Source of the DNA: an uncultured Fodinibius sp.
Lineage (GTDB): Bacteria > Bacteroidota > Rhodothermia > Balneolales > Balneolaceae
DNA: 64,000 nucleotides
Direction of reading: 5' to 3'
NCBI GenBank assembly: GCA_913056455.1
Contig: CAJXMJ010000001.1
Coordinates: forward strand, 930,001 to 994,000
Part shown: positions 36,907 to 46,022 of the stretch, in pieces
Layout of the letters: each line of letters starts with the position of its first letter
How positions within the stretch are numbered: the first letter of the stretch is position 1
Made by a program: the position numbers and the translations under genes
Notes under the pieces: model-generated
Told to the model about the DNA's origin: nothing
The model's input: the letters and a program-made list of their open reading frames with translations, nothing else
Databases searched by the model: none

Positions 36907-39030
36907 TTACGGAAGAGACAAATATTTTCGTAATATCCACTCACTGCATAACAGAATAATTACGAGAATAAACCATCCGACATGCTGGTGTAAATAAAAG
37001 AAGTCCGTATCAACTTGCTCTTGCCGGTCCAAAAGGCTCTTTTCTTTTAGATTCTTCCATAAACCATCCACAGAATCAAAAGAAACGGATTCACCTCCCG
37101 TATTCTTAGCAATCTGTTGTAATAACTGTTCATTTCGATCGATATTAATGTATTCCGCATTTGAGGCACTCACGGAAAATTCACCACGGTCGGTATCTAA
37201 TACTCGTTTATCTTTCTGAGCTTTTGCTTCGTAAGTATAAACTCCTTCGGGCATGGGAGGGATGCTTAAACGGTAATTTCCGTCTCCTCTATTTTCCATA
37301 GAATATATTTGGTCATCTATAGTATCAGCGCTGATGGTGACCGTAATATTTGCTTCTGACTCATTTTGACCGCGTTCATTTTTAAGATAGGCCTCAATAA
37401 CTATAGGTTCGGAACCAGAAAAAGAGTCTTGCTGAGGCCGGATATCAAGCAATTTGTCATCCGGATCGGTGGCCGTCCAGCTTATCATATTTTGCCAGAG
37501 CTGATTTGCCAAAGCTTGGGTTTGAGGATTTTGACTCTGCTGAAAAAGATACCAGTTGTAAGCTGTTACCAATATGTGTCGTTTATTCCCCAATTCATGA
37601 GCAGCAATTACGGGCTTTCCAATGGATTGCCCCTGATAACTGCTGCTAAATAGCATATTAGCATAGTTTACAGGACTAATATTTTTAATAGGTCCCATTA
37701 AATTGGGAAGTTGATCATAAGTGACGGGTGGGAGTTCTGTAATTGGATGGCCGGTTGTTTTTGACTCCAAACGAAGATCAATTTGGCCGTAATGCCAGGC
37801 ACCGGTTATGCTAACAGGCAAGTCAGTCATATCTTGTTCAAACTGCTGGGGGTTAAACCGAGGGGTTGCTATTAGGATTAATGGAACCTGATCACCAATT
37901 CTTTTTAAATTCTCTCTTACATTTTGAGGTAATCCTGTGCTCGGATAGCCGTGGATGACAGCCAGATCCAGCGAGTCTGCTTCAACAGAAAAATTACCTT
38001 CTATAAACTTATCTCCTTTAAGCCATGTACGATTAATAAGCTCCGTATTCTCATCAGTTAACAAAAGTGAACGGATAAATTGTACATCCGGGTGTACCTC
38101 CAAAGCAAGCGAAAGTATTATTTGCTGAGCATCTTTAACATCTACCGTAAATCGTTGCGTATTATTAGCTGACGTCCATTCATCGTTGAGTGTGGGAACA
38201 TGGATTTCATACTGTTGTAGGCCTTCCTCTTCGAGCAAAAGATCAAACATTATCTCCTTACTGCTATTTTTTATTTCCGGAACAATCACTTTTTCAGAAA
38301 GTATCTCCTTTCCTTTTCTTAGATGAACAGGAATTCTGCTTCCTTCAAAACCCTTACTGTTTATTGTTGCAGTTATGTTTTGTCTACTGTTGAGATAACC
38401 ACTTGAATTTGTTGAGACTGATGTAACCAGTACATCTTTTTGAAATGTCGTATCTCCCAGGGCTATTGAGAATATTGGGATATCGATATCTGAAGTTTCA
38501 TAAACGGGATTTTTCCCTGTAGTATAAATACCATCACTTATAAAAAGAGCTGCATTTGCATCGTTCTGGTTTGCCCTAATTGCCTCTATTCCGGACGTTA
38601 GGTTCGTTTGATCTTCATCAAAAGTAAGGCTGTCAATCTCTGTTTTCTTTACTTGGCTGCCCATCTTATAAAATTGATACTTGACGGCAGCCTCATCCGT
38701 AAAGCCAAGTTTCTCTATAAGGTCAGTATAACTTTGGCTGCCTTTATATGTCTTCTTCTCAACTTGCGTGCTTGCTGAATTATCAAGTATCACCAAGATG
38801 TTGGCGGGTTCGTAATAAGTATTTTCTGTTTTTATAAATGGATTTAGAAGGAGTAGCAGGAGGATAAAAAATACACCGGTGCGAAAAGCAATAAGAGCGT
38901 AATAGAAAAACCCACTAATTTTCTTAACGCTGGAATACGACCACCAGGCAATGAGAAAAGTACAGATGAAAATCAGCAGGTAGAGCCAAAAGGGAAGAGA
39001 AGCCTCAAATCCTTGAAAGATGAAGTCCAC
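36907..39030 (-). CDS. Membrane protein with a VWA-like domain
   Basis: A 707-residue protein with two N-terminal helices (about 15-33 and 42-62), a large extracytoplasmic part and a C-terminal helix (about 683-700). Residues about 75-195 resemble a von Willebrand A domain (NILVILDNSASTQVEKK, with DNSAS in the MIDAS position, and AALFISDGIYTTG). A central part recalls the glutamine-amidotransferase-like domain of such proteins, and a filamin/Ig-like segment sits near 560-640. It starts 11 nt downstream of a MoxR ATPase, the usual partner of VWA membrane proteins. Together they probably serve as a chaperone or assembly pair; substrates unknown. Confidence 0.75.
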   Translation of the reverse strand: MDFIFQGFEASLPFWLYLLIFICTFLIAWWSYSSVKKISGFFYYALIAFRTGVFFILLLLLLNPFIKTENTYYEPANILVILDNSASTQVEKKTYKGSQSYTDLIEKLGFTDEAAVKYQFYKMGSQVKKTEIDSLTFDEDQTNLTSGIEAIRANQNDANAALFISDGIYTTGKNPVYETSDIDIPIFSIALGDTTFQKDVLVTSVSTNSSGYLNSRQNITATINSKGFEGSRIPVHLRKGKEILSEKVIVPEIKNSSKEIMFDLLLEEEGLQQYEIHVPTLNDEWTSANNTQRFTVDVKDAQQIILSLALEVHPDVQFIRSLLLTDENTELINRTWLKGDKFIEGNFSVEADSLDLAVIHGYPSTGLPQNVRENLKRIGDQVPLILIATPRFNPQQFEQDMTDLPVSITGAWHYGQIDLRLESKTTGHPITELPPVTYDQLPNLMGPIKNISPVNYANMLFSSSYQGQSIGKPVIAAHELGNKRHILVTAYNWYLFQQSQNPQTQALANQLWQNMISWTATDPDDKLLDIRPQQDSFSGSEPIVIEAYLKNERGQNESEANITVTISADTIDDQIYSMENRGDGNYRLSIPPMPEGVYTYEAKAQKDKRVLDTDRGEFSVSASNAEYINIDRNEQLLQQIAKNTGGESVSFDSVDGLWKNLKEKSLLDRQEQVDTDFFYLHQHVGWFILVIILLCSEWILRKYLSLP

Positions 39031-39041
39031 GATGATGGTGT

Positions 39042-40034
39042 TTACATTTCGTCAAGTAGCATTTCAATAAGCTTGTCGGCGGTTAATCCCTCTGCTTCAG
39101 CCGCATAATTGTTGACAATACGGTGACGCAAGACAGGTTTAGCAAGGGCTCTGATATCCTCTTCGGAAACATTATATCGCCCCTGAGAAAGAGCTCGTGC
39201 TTTTCCTCCCAATACTAAATACTGAGAAGCACGCGGACCAGCGCCCCAACTCATGTATTTTTGGATAAATTCCGGGGCTATTTGGGACTGGGGACGGGTT
39301 TTCGTTACAAGTTCAACCGCCGATTTCAATACCCCATCCGGAACAGGTACTTTCCGCACCAAATCCTGTAATTCTACAATCTGTTCGGCATTTAGAACCG
39401 CGTTGATTTCAGCCTCTCCAAGCGAAGTGGTTTGACTTACAATATCTTGTTCCTCATCAATAGAAGGATAGTCAAGCCACAAGTTGAACATAAACCGATC
39501 AAGCTGTGCTTCCGGTAATGGATAAGTTCCTTCCTGCTCAATAGGATTTTGTGTGGCTAAAACAAAAAACGGCGGCTCAAGAGGGTAGGTATGTCCCGCC
39601 GCAGTGATATGAAATTCCTGCATCCCTTCGAGGAGGGCAGCCTGTGTTTTGGGAGGCGTACGATTGATCTCATCAGCTAATACAATATTGGCAAAGATAG
39701 GACCTTTAACGAATTTAAAGTTCTTTTTCCCCGTTTTACGGTCATCTTCAATAACTTCTGTGCCCGTAATATCACCGGGCATTAGATCGGGTGTAAATTG
39801 TATACGACTAAATCTCAAGTTCAGCGTTTGAGATACAGTACGAATAAGAAGCGTTTTGGCCAGCCCCGGAACTCCTATAAGCACACAATGTCCCCGGGAA
39901 AAAAGGCAAATAAGAAGTTGATCAAGTATTTTCTGCTGACCAACAATTACTTTCCCTACTTCCTTTCGAATCTTCTGGAAAGATTCCTGGAAAAAGTCTA
40001 CTGCCTCAACCGATTCCTCAGGTATTGTGCTCAT
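39042..40034 (-). CDS. MoxR family AAA+ ATPase
   Basis: A 330-residue AAA_3 ATPase. Walker A is GVPGLAKTLLIRT (about 58-70), Walker B NIVLADEINRTPPKTQAALL (about 119-138), the sensor region FVLATQNPIEQEGTYPLPEA (about 160-179) and an arginine-bearing lid domain with GAGPRASQYLV. MoxR proteins act with VWA-domain proteins as chaperones for cofactor insertion or complex assembly. The gene lies 5 nt after the foldase gene and 11 nt before the VWA membrane protein gene. Confidence 0.93.
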   Translation of the reverse strand: MSTIPEESVEAVDFFQESFQKIRKEVGKVIVGQQKILDQLLICLFSRGHCVLIGVPGLAKTLLIRTVSQTLNLRFSRIQFTPDLMPGDITGTEVIEDDRKTGKKNFKFVKGPIFANIVLADEINRTPPKTQAALLEGMQEFHITAAGHTYPLEPPFFVLATQNPIEQEGTYPLPEAQLDRFMFNLWLDYPSIDEEQDIVSQTTSLGEAEINAVLNAEQIVELQDLVRKVPVPDGVLKSAVELVTKTRPQSQIAPEFIQKYMSWGAGPRASQYLVLGGKARALSQGRYNVSEEDIRALAKPVLRHRIVNNYAAEAEGLTADKLIEMLLDEM

Positions 40035-40039
40035 ATCTT

Positions 40040-41428
40040 CTACAAGTTCATGTTTTTATAACGCTCAGGAATCGTAATTTTATACTCTACGTACATATCT
40101 TCACGTAAATCTGTTAACAGGTTGTTCATGTATCCCACCTGCTTTTCTTGCAGTGCAGCCTGCTTAATACGCGTATAATCCTGTTTTAAGTTTGCTCTAT
40201 GTTCTTCAATCCGTTTATCAAGTCGAACAATGCGAAAAGCTCGCTGCGAGTTATCCTCCTCACCCATTGTAAACGATTTTGGCTCAGAAATATCTCCGAC
40301 CTCATCCAGCAAAAGGACAATTCTATAGAGGGCGGGATCGAGTTGTTCGAGGGCGATAAGTCGTTCCCCGGTTTGTGGATTCAATACACGACCACCCTGT
40401 GGTGCCGTATTGGGATCATCTGAATGCCGTCTGGCCATCTCAGCGAAGGTAATATCATCGTTAGTTAGTACAGAATCTCGAATTTGCCTCAATTCCCTTT
40501 TAGCTGTTTCATCATCGTAACTTTTCTCATCGACTTCAATGAGGATATGATTAGTGTCAATTTGATCACCCTGACGCTTATTAAGTCGAATAACGTGGAA
40601 CCCAAAGCTCGTTTCCACTACTTGCGAAATATCACCCGGCTCAAGGGACGATGCTGCAGCCGAATATTCAGCAACAAAATCATCCATCGACATCATCGGC
40701 AATTTTCCGTCTGAGGAAGCGGATGGACCGTCACTGTATTTTCTTGCCATTTCCTCAATGGTTTTACCATGGTTGAGTACCGAATCACGCAACTGTCCCG
40801 CGAGCTCTCTGGCTTCGGCTCTGGCATTTTGTAAGGGGGGAGGTACAGAAACAATTTGTGATACCGCAACTTGTTCAGGTATCATCGGAAGTGAATCCTG
40901 GGGGATCTTGTTAAAATACGCTTCGACTTCAGGCCGTGTTATAGAAACATTGCTGCGCTTTTGCTGCTGAAATTGTTGCACAATCATTTGCTCGCGATAA
41001 TTGTCTCGCAAATCAGCCCTAATCTGAACAATACTTTGTCCCATCTGTTCTTCCAAGGCTTGCTCGCTACCTACCTGTTCAACGTAAGAGTTTATCTGTT
41101 GATTAATTTGCTGATCAACTCTTTCATCGGAAACTGTTATAGAATCGCGCTTGGCCTGGTCAAGCATTACATGGCGATCAATAATATTTTCCAATACGGT
41201 GTACCAAATTTCTTTGCTAAACGAGATCTGCTGATTGCGTTGTCGCTGAAGCTGCATCATATATTGCTGTACCTCCTGATCAACATCCGATTTGAGGATG
41301 ATATGATCATTAACAACAGCAACAATCTGATCTAATTTCTTATTAGATGACTGATTTTGTGCTTGTGATAGGAGAGGGGTTAGAATTAATGAAATTACAA
41401 AAAAGAGCAGTAAATATGCTTTATTCAT
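40040..41428 (-). CDS. SurA-like periplasmic chaperone with two parvulin domains
   Basis: The ATG at 41426-41428 is chosen because its ATGAATAA overlaps the stop of the upstream gene; a TTG at 41446 would add six residues. The 462-residue product has a signal peptide ending SQAQ (about 24), a SurA N-terminal domain (about 30-160: IVAVVNDHIILKSDVDQEV, WYTVLENIIDRHVMLDQAKR) and two PpiC/parvulin domains (about 170-275 and 280-400). Segments EEMARKYSDGPSASSDGKL and FAEMARRHSDDPNTAPQGGR mark the two domains. It should escort barrel proteins to the Bam complex. Confidence 0.9.
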   Translation of the reverse strand: MNKAYLLLFFVISLILTPLLSQAQNQSSNKKLDQIVAVVNDHIILKSDVDQEVQQYMMQLQRQRNQQISFSKEIWYTVLENIIDRHVMLDQAKRDSITVSDERVDQQINQQINSYVEQVGSEQALEEQMGQSIVQIRADLRDNYREQMIVQQFQQQKRSNVSITRPEVEAYFNKIPQDSLPMIPEQVAVSQIVSVPPPLQNARAEARELAGQLRDSVLNHGKTIEEMARKYSDGPSASSDGKLPMMSMDDFVAEYSAAASSLEPGDISQVVETSFGFHVIRLNKRQGDQIDTNHILIEVDEKSYDDETAKRELRQIRDSVLTNDDITFAEMARRHSDDPNTAPQGGRVLNPQTGERLIALEQLDPALYRIVLLLDEVGDISEPKSFTMGEEDNSQRAFRIVRLDKRIEEHRANLKQDYTRIKQAALQEKQVGYMNNLLTDLREDMYVEYKITIPERYKNMNL

Positions 41429-42353
41429 TCGTTGAGTTGTTTTCAAGGGTATCGTCGCGCGTTGAATTTTGATTAGGTTTAGTAGGTAAAACGTTAAAAG
41501 TCTCTACTTCATTATTCGATTCAGCCTTAAGATAAAGATTCTTAACAAAGGAACTGAAATTTCGCTGCCGATTATTTAAGGTCATCCAATCTTTAATCTG
41601 TTCTATAAGCCATTCCAAGTTGGGGTGGTCCCCCTCAGATCGCGTTTCAATTAGTTGCACAAAGTGATAAATGCCGTTCACCCGCTGAATGGGGGAGATT
41701 TCATTTTGTCCGATGACCTTTAAATATCGGTTCATTATATCTATATCCTGCGCTGCCATCGAAATAGGCCAGTACTGATCAGACTCGCTAATAACGGTTG
41801 AAGGATTTATGGCGTAGGTGCGGGCAACTTCGGGCCAGGGAACTCCATCTAACAGATCCTGGCGGGCATTACGTGCTTCCTTGATGGTGCTCGTGCGCAT
41901 GTGTCGAAATTTTACAAAATCTTCCTCGAGCACAAATTGCTCTTTATTTGCCTGATAATAAGTTCTGGCTTTTTCATCTGTTATCTGTAAATCACTTTCA
42001 TTGGATGTCAATACATAATCTTTGAGTGCTTGGCGGAGAATTTCTTCTCTTGCCCGCTCAATTTTTTGCTGGATGGCGGGCTTCTGTTCCAAGCCGAGAC
42101 GCTGCGCTTCCTGAAGCAACAGCTGCTGGCGGATCCAGTTATCCCGGTATTGAGTTAAGGCCTCAACACTATCCTCAGATAAAACAGCGTCAGGAATATC
42201 ATCAACAGCCTGATCAACCGTTAAATACTCGTTACCAACACGTGCAAGGGCATCTTCAACATCTTGTTGACTTGTTTGCTGACAAGAGACAAGTGAAAAC
42301 ACGGTCCCGATAATAATCAGCAGATAAAATGTATTTGTTTTTTTTGATCCCAT
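41421..42353 (-). CDS. SurA/PrsA-like foldase lipoprotein
   Basis: A 310-residue lipoprotein (lipobox SLVSC, Cys24) resembling the N-terminal half of peptidyl-prolyl isomerases. It has RVGNEYLTVDQAVDDIPD, a helical region RDNWIRQQLLLQEAQRLGL and AREEILRQALKDYVLT, then YYQANKEQFVLEEDFVKFRH where a parvulin domain would begin. The parvulin part is divergent and may lack isomerase activity. Its stop overlaps the next foldase gene by 8 nt, so the two probably form a pair acting on outer-membrane proteins. Confidence 0.7.
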   Translation of the reverse strand: MGSKKTNTFYLLIIIGTVFSLVSCQQTSQQDVEDALARVGNEYLTVDQAVDDIPDAVLSEDSVEALTQYRDNWIRQQLLLQEAQRLGLEQKPAIQQKIERAREEILRQALKDYVLTSNESDLQITDEKARTYYQANKEQFVLEEDFVKFRHMRTSTIKEARNARQDLLDGVPWPEVARTYAINPSTVISESDQYWPISMAAQDIDIMNRYLKVIGQNEISPIQRVNGIYHFVQLIETRSEGDHPNLEWLIEQIKDWMTLNNRQRNFSSFVKNLYLKAESNNEVETFNVLPTKPNQNSTRDDTLENNSTNE

Positions 42354-42359
42354 AGTCTG

Positions 42360-43694
42360 TTAAAATAACATTCCAGCAATTGTTGCAGTCATTAAGTTTG
42401 CAAGGGTACCGGCCAATACTGCTTTAAGACCAAACTCGGCAAGCTCAGATTTTCTACTCGGTGCTAATCCGCCTATACCTCCGATTTGAATAGCGATAGA
42501 GGAAAAGTTGGCAAATCCACATAAAGCAAATGTAGCCATTCTTATCGTTTTATCACTAATTTCTGATGCACTTACCATCTCTGATAGTTGTAAGTAGGCA
42601 ACAAATTCATTGAGCACTACTTTTGTGCCCAGCAAAGAACCCATATTGATGGCATCGGCCCAAGGAACCCCTACTACAAACGCAATGGGAGCAATGATCC
42701 AGCCAAGAACTCTTTCAATGGTCAAAGTCCCGTCTGTTATCATAGCATTAATACCGGTAATACTACCAAAGCTTTCAAGGAAATAGTTACCCATAGCCAG
42801 CAATGCTATAAAGGCCAACAACATAGCCCCAACATTTCCAGCCAATTTTAATCCGGTAGAAGCACCGCTGGCCGCAGCATCAATCCCATTGGCATCCGTC
42901 TTTTCAACACTCATATTAACTTCGCCCTTGGTTACCGGCTCATCCACTTCGGGATACATAATCTTAGCAATAACAAGGGCAGCAGGGGCGGCCATCAAAC
43001 TTGCCCCGAGTAGCTGTTCGGCAAACATGAGGCGTCCAACATCTAATGCCACATCATGAGCCTGAGCGTAGGAGTTGCCCAACATCTGTACATATGCAGC
43101 CATCACTCCACCGGCAATCGTAGCCATCCCGCCGGTCATGACAGCCAACAGCTCAGATTTTGTCAGCTTTTTAATATAAGGTTCAATTACCAAGGGGGAT
43201 TCGGTTTGTCCTACAAAAATATTGGAAATAACCGCTAATGACTCAGCTCCCGAGGTCCCCATTACTTTCTGCATGCCCTTGGCCATATATTTTACAATAC
43301 GCTGCAGAATGCCGTAGTGGTATAAAATAGCGGTAAGTGAAGCAAAAAAGATGATTGTCGGTAATACCTGAAAGGCAAAAAAGTTTCCCATGCTACCTTC
43401 CATACCCGGGCTTTTGGCCAAATCACCGAAAATAAATTTAGCCCCTTCTGTTGTAAAATCTAACACAATGACAAAAAAGGAGGAAACCCAGCTAAAGAAC
43501 TCCTTTGGCCATCCTAAGGGGGCCCAATATTCAGACATTTGCCGACCCTTTAAAATAAATACAGCCAAAACAAACTGTATTCCCAAGCCCGTACCAACTA
43601 ATCGCCAATTAATATGCTTTTTGTTTTTACTAAATAATATAGAAATGCCGATAATAACCGCCATTCCGATCATACCACGAAATATGTCAATCAT
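42360..43694 (-). CDS. Concentrative nucleoside transporter (CNT/NupC family)
   Basis: A 444-residue inner-membrane importer of nucleosides with sodium or protons. The family motifs are VGQTESPLVIEPYI (about 163-176), MTGGMATIAGGVMAAYVQMLG (first 20 residues of the stretch near 184-204) and LCGFANFSSIAIQIGGIG (about 390-407). About ten or more hydrophobic helices are visible. Its start overlaps the end of the thymidine kinase gene by 4 nt, so uptake and phosphorylation of nucleosides are coupled in one salvage unit. Confidence 0.93.
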   Translation of the reverse strand: MIDIFRGMIGMAVIIGISILFSKNKKHINWRLVGTGLGIQFVLAVFILKGRQMSEYWAPLGWPKEFFSWVSSFFVIVLDFTTEGAKFIFGDLAKSPGMEGSMGNFFAFQVLPTIIFFASLTAILYHYGILQRIVKYMAKGMQKVMGTSGAESLAVISNIFVGQTESPLVIEPYIKKLTKSELLAVMTGGMATIAGGVMAAYVQMLGNSYAQAHDVALDVGRLMFAEQLLGASLMAAPAALVIAKIMYPEVDEPVTKGEVNMSVEKTDANGIDAAASGASTGLKLAGNVGAMLLAFIALLAMGNYFLESFGSITGINAMITDGTLTIERVLGWIIAPIAFVVGVPWADAINMGSLLGTKVVLNEFVAYLQLSEMVSASEISDKTIRMATFALCGFANFSSIAIQIGGIGGLAPSRKSELAEFGLKAVLAGTLANLMTATIAGMLF

Positions 43695-44329
43695 GATTCG
43701 TTTTCTTCTTTCATATTATCTTGTTTCTGGATAGGCTGAATAGGTTTACCCCTTCGCTTGTCAACAGGAGGGCGGTAACAATGCCTGGCACGGGGTTCAT
43801 AAGCGCCTGTTTCACCAACGAGTACCCGATCCTTACTTTCTACGACCCGTTGTGAATAGTGAGCCATCGTTCCACTTTCTGCACAAACAGCATGCAGTTT
43901 TGTTACATATTCTGCGATGGCAAGCATCTGGGGCATCGGTTCAAAGGGACGCCCCTCAAAATCCATGTCTAGACCAGCTACAATCACTCTCTTACCATCA
44001 TTAGCCAAGGTGTTGGCTACATTCATCAATTGCTTATCGAAAAATTGGGCTTCATCAATACAAACTACTTCAGCTTCGCCGGTGAGCAACACAATTTGAT
44101 CAGCGGTATCAACAACTAAACCGGGCAAAACATTTTGATTGTGTGATACCACATCTTCCTCATCATAACGGTCGTCAACCTTTGGCTTTACAACCACAAC
44201 TTTCTGACCGGCAATATGGGCCCGTTTAGCACGTCTGATCAGCTCTTCGGTTTTGCCGCTGAACATCCCCCCACATATAACTTCAATCCAGCCAACTTTG
44301 TGTGGTACAAATGACGGTTCGTTAAGCAT
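43691..44329 (-). CDS. tdk: Thymidine kinase
   Basis: A type II thymidine kinase of 212 residues that phosphorylates thymidine or deoxyuridine. The P-loop is GGMFSGKTEELIRRAK (about 20-35), the Walker B-like CIDEAQFFDKQ (about 91-101), and the lasso region ends GETGAYEPRARHCYRPP. The usual four zinc cysteines are reduced: CAES and RARHC each keep one Cys of a CxxC pair, a divergence also seen in other members. It overlaps the CNT transporter gene by 4 nt. Confidence 0.95.
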   Translation of the reverse strand: MLNEPSFVPHKVGWIEVICGGMFSGKTEELIRRAKRAHIAGQKVVVVKPKVDDRYDEEDVVSHNQNVLPGLVVDTADQIVLLTGEAEVVCIDEAQFFDKQLMNVANTLANDGKRVIVAGLDMDFEGRPFEPMPQMLAIAEYVTKLHAVCAESGTMAHYSQRVVESKDRVLVGETGAYEPRARHCYRPPVDKRRGKPIQPIQKQDNMKEENES

Positions 44330-44425
44330 AAATTCTTTTATTATAAATGATTCTGGGTGCCCCTCTTAAAGCATGGAATATATCTTTGTAAGGGTAAAAA
44401 TAAAAAGATGAATTCGAATTGTATG

Positions 44426-45697
44426 CTATGCTGATTGCAATTGATTAGTATCGACCTCATCGACCGATCTGCATCCCGATAATGCCATTGTTAATTCGAA
44501 GTCTGCGCGATAGTTTTGGATAAGTTCTTGCACGCCTTGTTCGCCCGCAATCGACAGGGCATAGGTATAGGGGCGACCCAATAATACCGCATCGGCTCCC
44601 AAGGCAATAGCTTTGAACATATTACTCCCTGACCTTATTCCGCTATCCATAAGTACGGGCACCTCGCCATTTACTTCTTTAACAATATCCGGCAATACTT
44701 CAACAGCACTTACAGCACCGTCGACCTGTCGTCCGCCGTGGTTTGATACAATAATGCCATTCATGTTTCTTTCAATCGCTTTGCGTGCATCCTTGGGATT
44801 CAATATCCCTTTTAAAAGGATGGGTAAATCGGTAAGGGATCGTAAAAAAGAAAGGTCATCCCATGTTAACGAGGGACGCGAGTAGCATTCTATAAAAGTC
44901 TTAACGGATCTTCGGGGATCTTCAGAAAGCAAATTAGTCCAAAATCCACCGGGATAATTTTTTGCCATCTTGACCAGTGCTTTGATCGAGCTCCAAGTGA
45001 GCTTGGGGGGCTCATCAGCATCTCCAAGCGACGTCTTCATTAATTCTTGAAAGACCGGATCACTGGTATATTGTGCGATACCACGTCCACGCAAAAAGGG
45101 GAGGTAATCGAGATCCAGGTCGCGCGGACGCCATCCAAGCATGGTGGTATCAACAGTAAGTACGATAGCTTCGCATCCGCATGATTCTGCCCGACGCACA
45201 AAACTCTCAACAAGATCATCCGATGTGCTCCAGTATAACTGAAACCAGCGAGGCGAATCTCCCATAACCGCACTACATGTTTCCATATCAACAGAAGCCT
45301 GACTTGAAAATATAAACGGTACGTTTTCAGCAGCTGATGCTTTGGCTACGGCCAGATCTGCATCGGGATGAGCCATATCCAACACCCCAATAGGTGCCAG
45401 CAAAAAAGGAACCGGGTAGCGTTGCCCAAATAAGGTGACCCCCGTATTAGGTTCCGAAACATCGTTGAGCATGTTCGGCGTAATTTTCCACTTATTAAAA
45501 CCGGCCCGATTGGATTTTTTGGTCATTTCGCGCCCCGCAGAACCGGCTATATAAGCAAAGGCTTCTTTTGACAGCTTCTTTTTTGCAGTATTACGCAGTT
45601 TATCAAATGAAATGGGTATCGTTCGATCGTTACCCCGAAGGCTTCCTAAAAAGATGTCGGTTTGTCGTTGTCGGGAGAAGGGTTTGTCGGAAGCCAT
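44426..45697 (-). CDS. FMN-dependent alpha-hydroxy acid oxidase/dehydrogenase
   Basis: A 423-residue TIM-barrel flavoprotein of the lactate oxidase/glycolate oxidase family. Characteristic parts are FAYIAGSAGREMTKKSNRAG (about 47-66), PFLLAPIGVLDMAHPDADL, FQLYWSTSDDL and the active-site His/Arg of SNHGGRQVDGA (about 310-320), followed by VLMDSGIRSGSNMFKAIALG. The long middle insertion (about 185-240) is like lactate 2-monooxygenase. Substrate is not decidable: lactate is the first guess. It follows the small membrane protein gene by 2 nt. Confidence 0.9.
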   Translation of the reverse strand: MASDKPFSRQRQTDIFLGSLRGNDRTIPISFDKLRNTAKKKLSKEAFAYIAGSAGREMTKKSNRAGFNKWKITPNMLNDVSEPNTGVTLFGQRYPVPFLLAPIGVLDMAHPDADLAVAKASAAENVPFIFSSQASVDMETCSAVMGDSPRWFQLYWSTSDDLVESFVRRAESCGCEAIVLTVDTTMLGWRPRDLDLDYLPFLRGRGIAQYTSDPVFQELMKTSLGDADEPPKLTWSSIKALVKMAKNYPGGFWTNLLSEDPRRSVKTFIECYSRPSLTWDDLSFLRSLTDLPILLKGILNPKDARKAIERNMNGIIVSNHGGRQVDGAVSAVEVLPDIVKEVNGEVPVLMDSGIRSGSNMFKAIALGADAVLLGRPYTYALSIAGEQGVQELIQNYRADFELTMALSGCRSVDEVDTNQLQSA

Positions 45698-45699
45698 AC

Positions 45700-45939
45700 C
45701 TATTTAACATCTTTTTCCTTCATGAGGTGACTCTGACGATACATGTCGACAAAAAGCCAGATAATAGGGTAGGGCGGAAAAAATATAGAGCATACAAGCT
45801 TTATATTTTTTTTGCGGGATTCCGGCAGCTGAGAGAGACCCGCTAGGCCGGCCATCCAGAAAATAAAGGCAAGAAAAATAGTAAATGCGACTGTGATTGA
45901 ACCGATAAATCCGAAGCTATTATAAAAGGTTTCAAGCAT
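45700..45939 (-). CDS. Small membrane protein, unknown function
   Basis: A 79-residue protein with two hydrophobic segments (about 9-32, FIGSITVAFTIFLAFIFWM, and about 48-66, LVCSIFFPPYPIIWLFVDMY) and a short basic loop ESRKKNIK between. It ends in a charged tail MKEKDVK, 2 nt before the oxidase gene, and its start is 83 nt from the divergent der gene. I do not recognise a family, but coupling to the oxidase and a clear membrane layout argue it is real. Confidence 0.6.
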   Translation of the reverse strand: MLETFYNSFGFIGSITVAFTIFLAFIFWMAGLAGLSQLPESRKKNIKLVCSIFFPPYPIIWLFVDMYRQSHLMKEKDVK

Positions 45940-45973
45940 TGAGTTTATACTCTACTTTAACAGTTAAATTCCT

Positions 45974-45981
45974 TATTTTTG
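45974..45981 (+). promoter_or_regulatory. Possible -7 element before der
   Basis: TATTTTTG matches the TAnnTTTG box and would give a leader of about 35 bases before der. No -33 box is found at 19-21 bases, so this is only a candidate. Confidence 0.3.
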
Positions 45982-46022
45982 TGGCTTGTCATTGAAAATA
46001 AAATATAAAGAATAAATACCAC

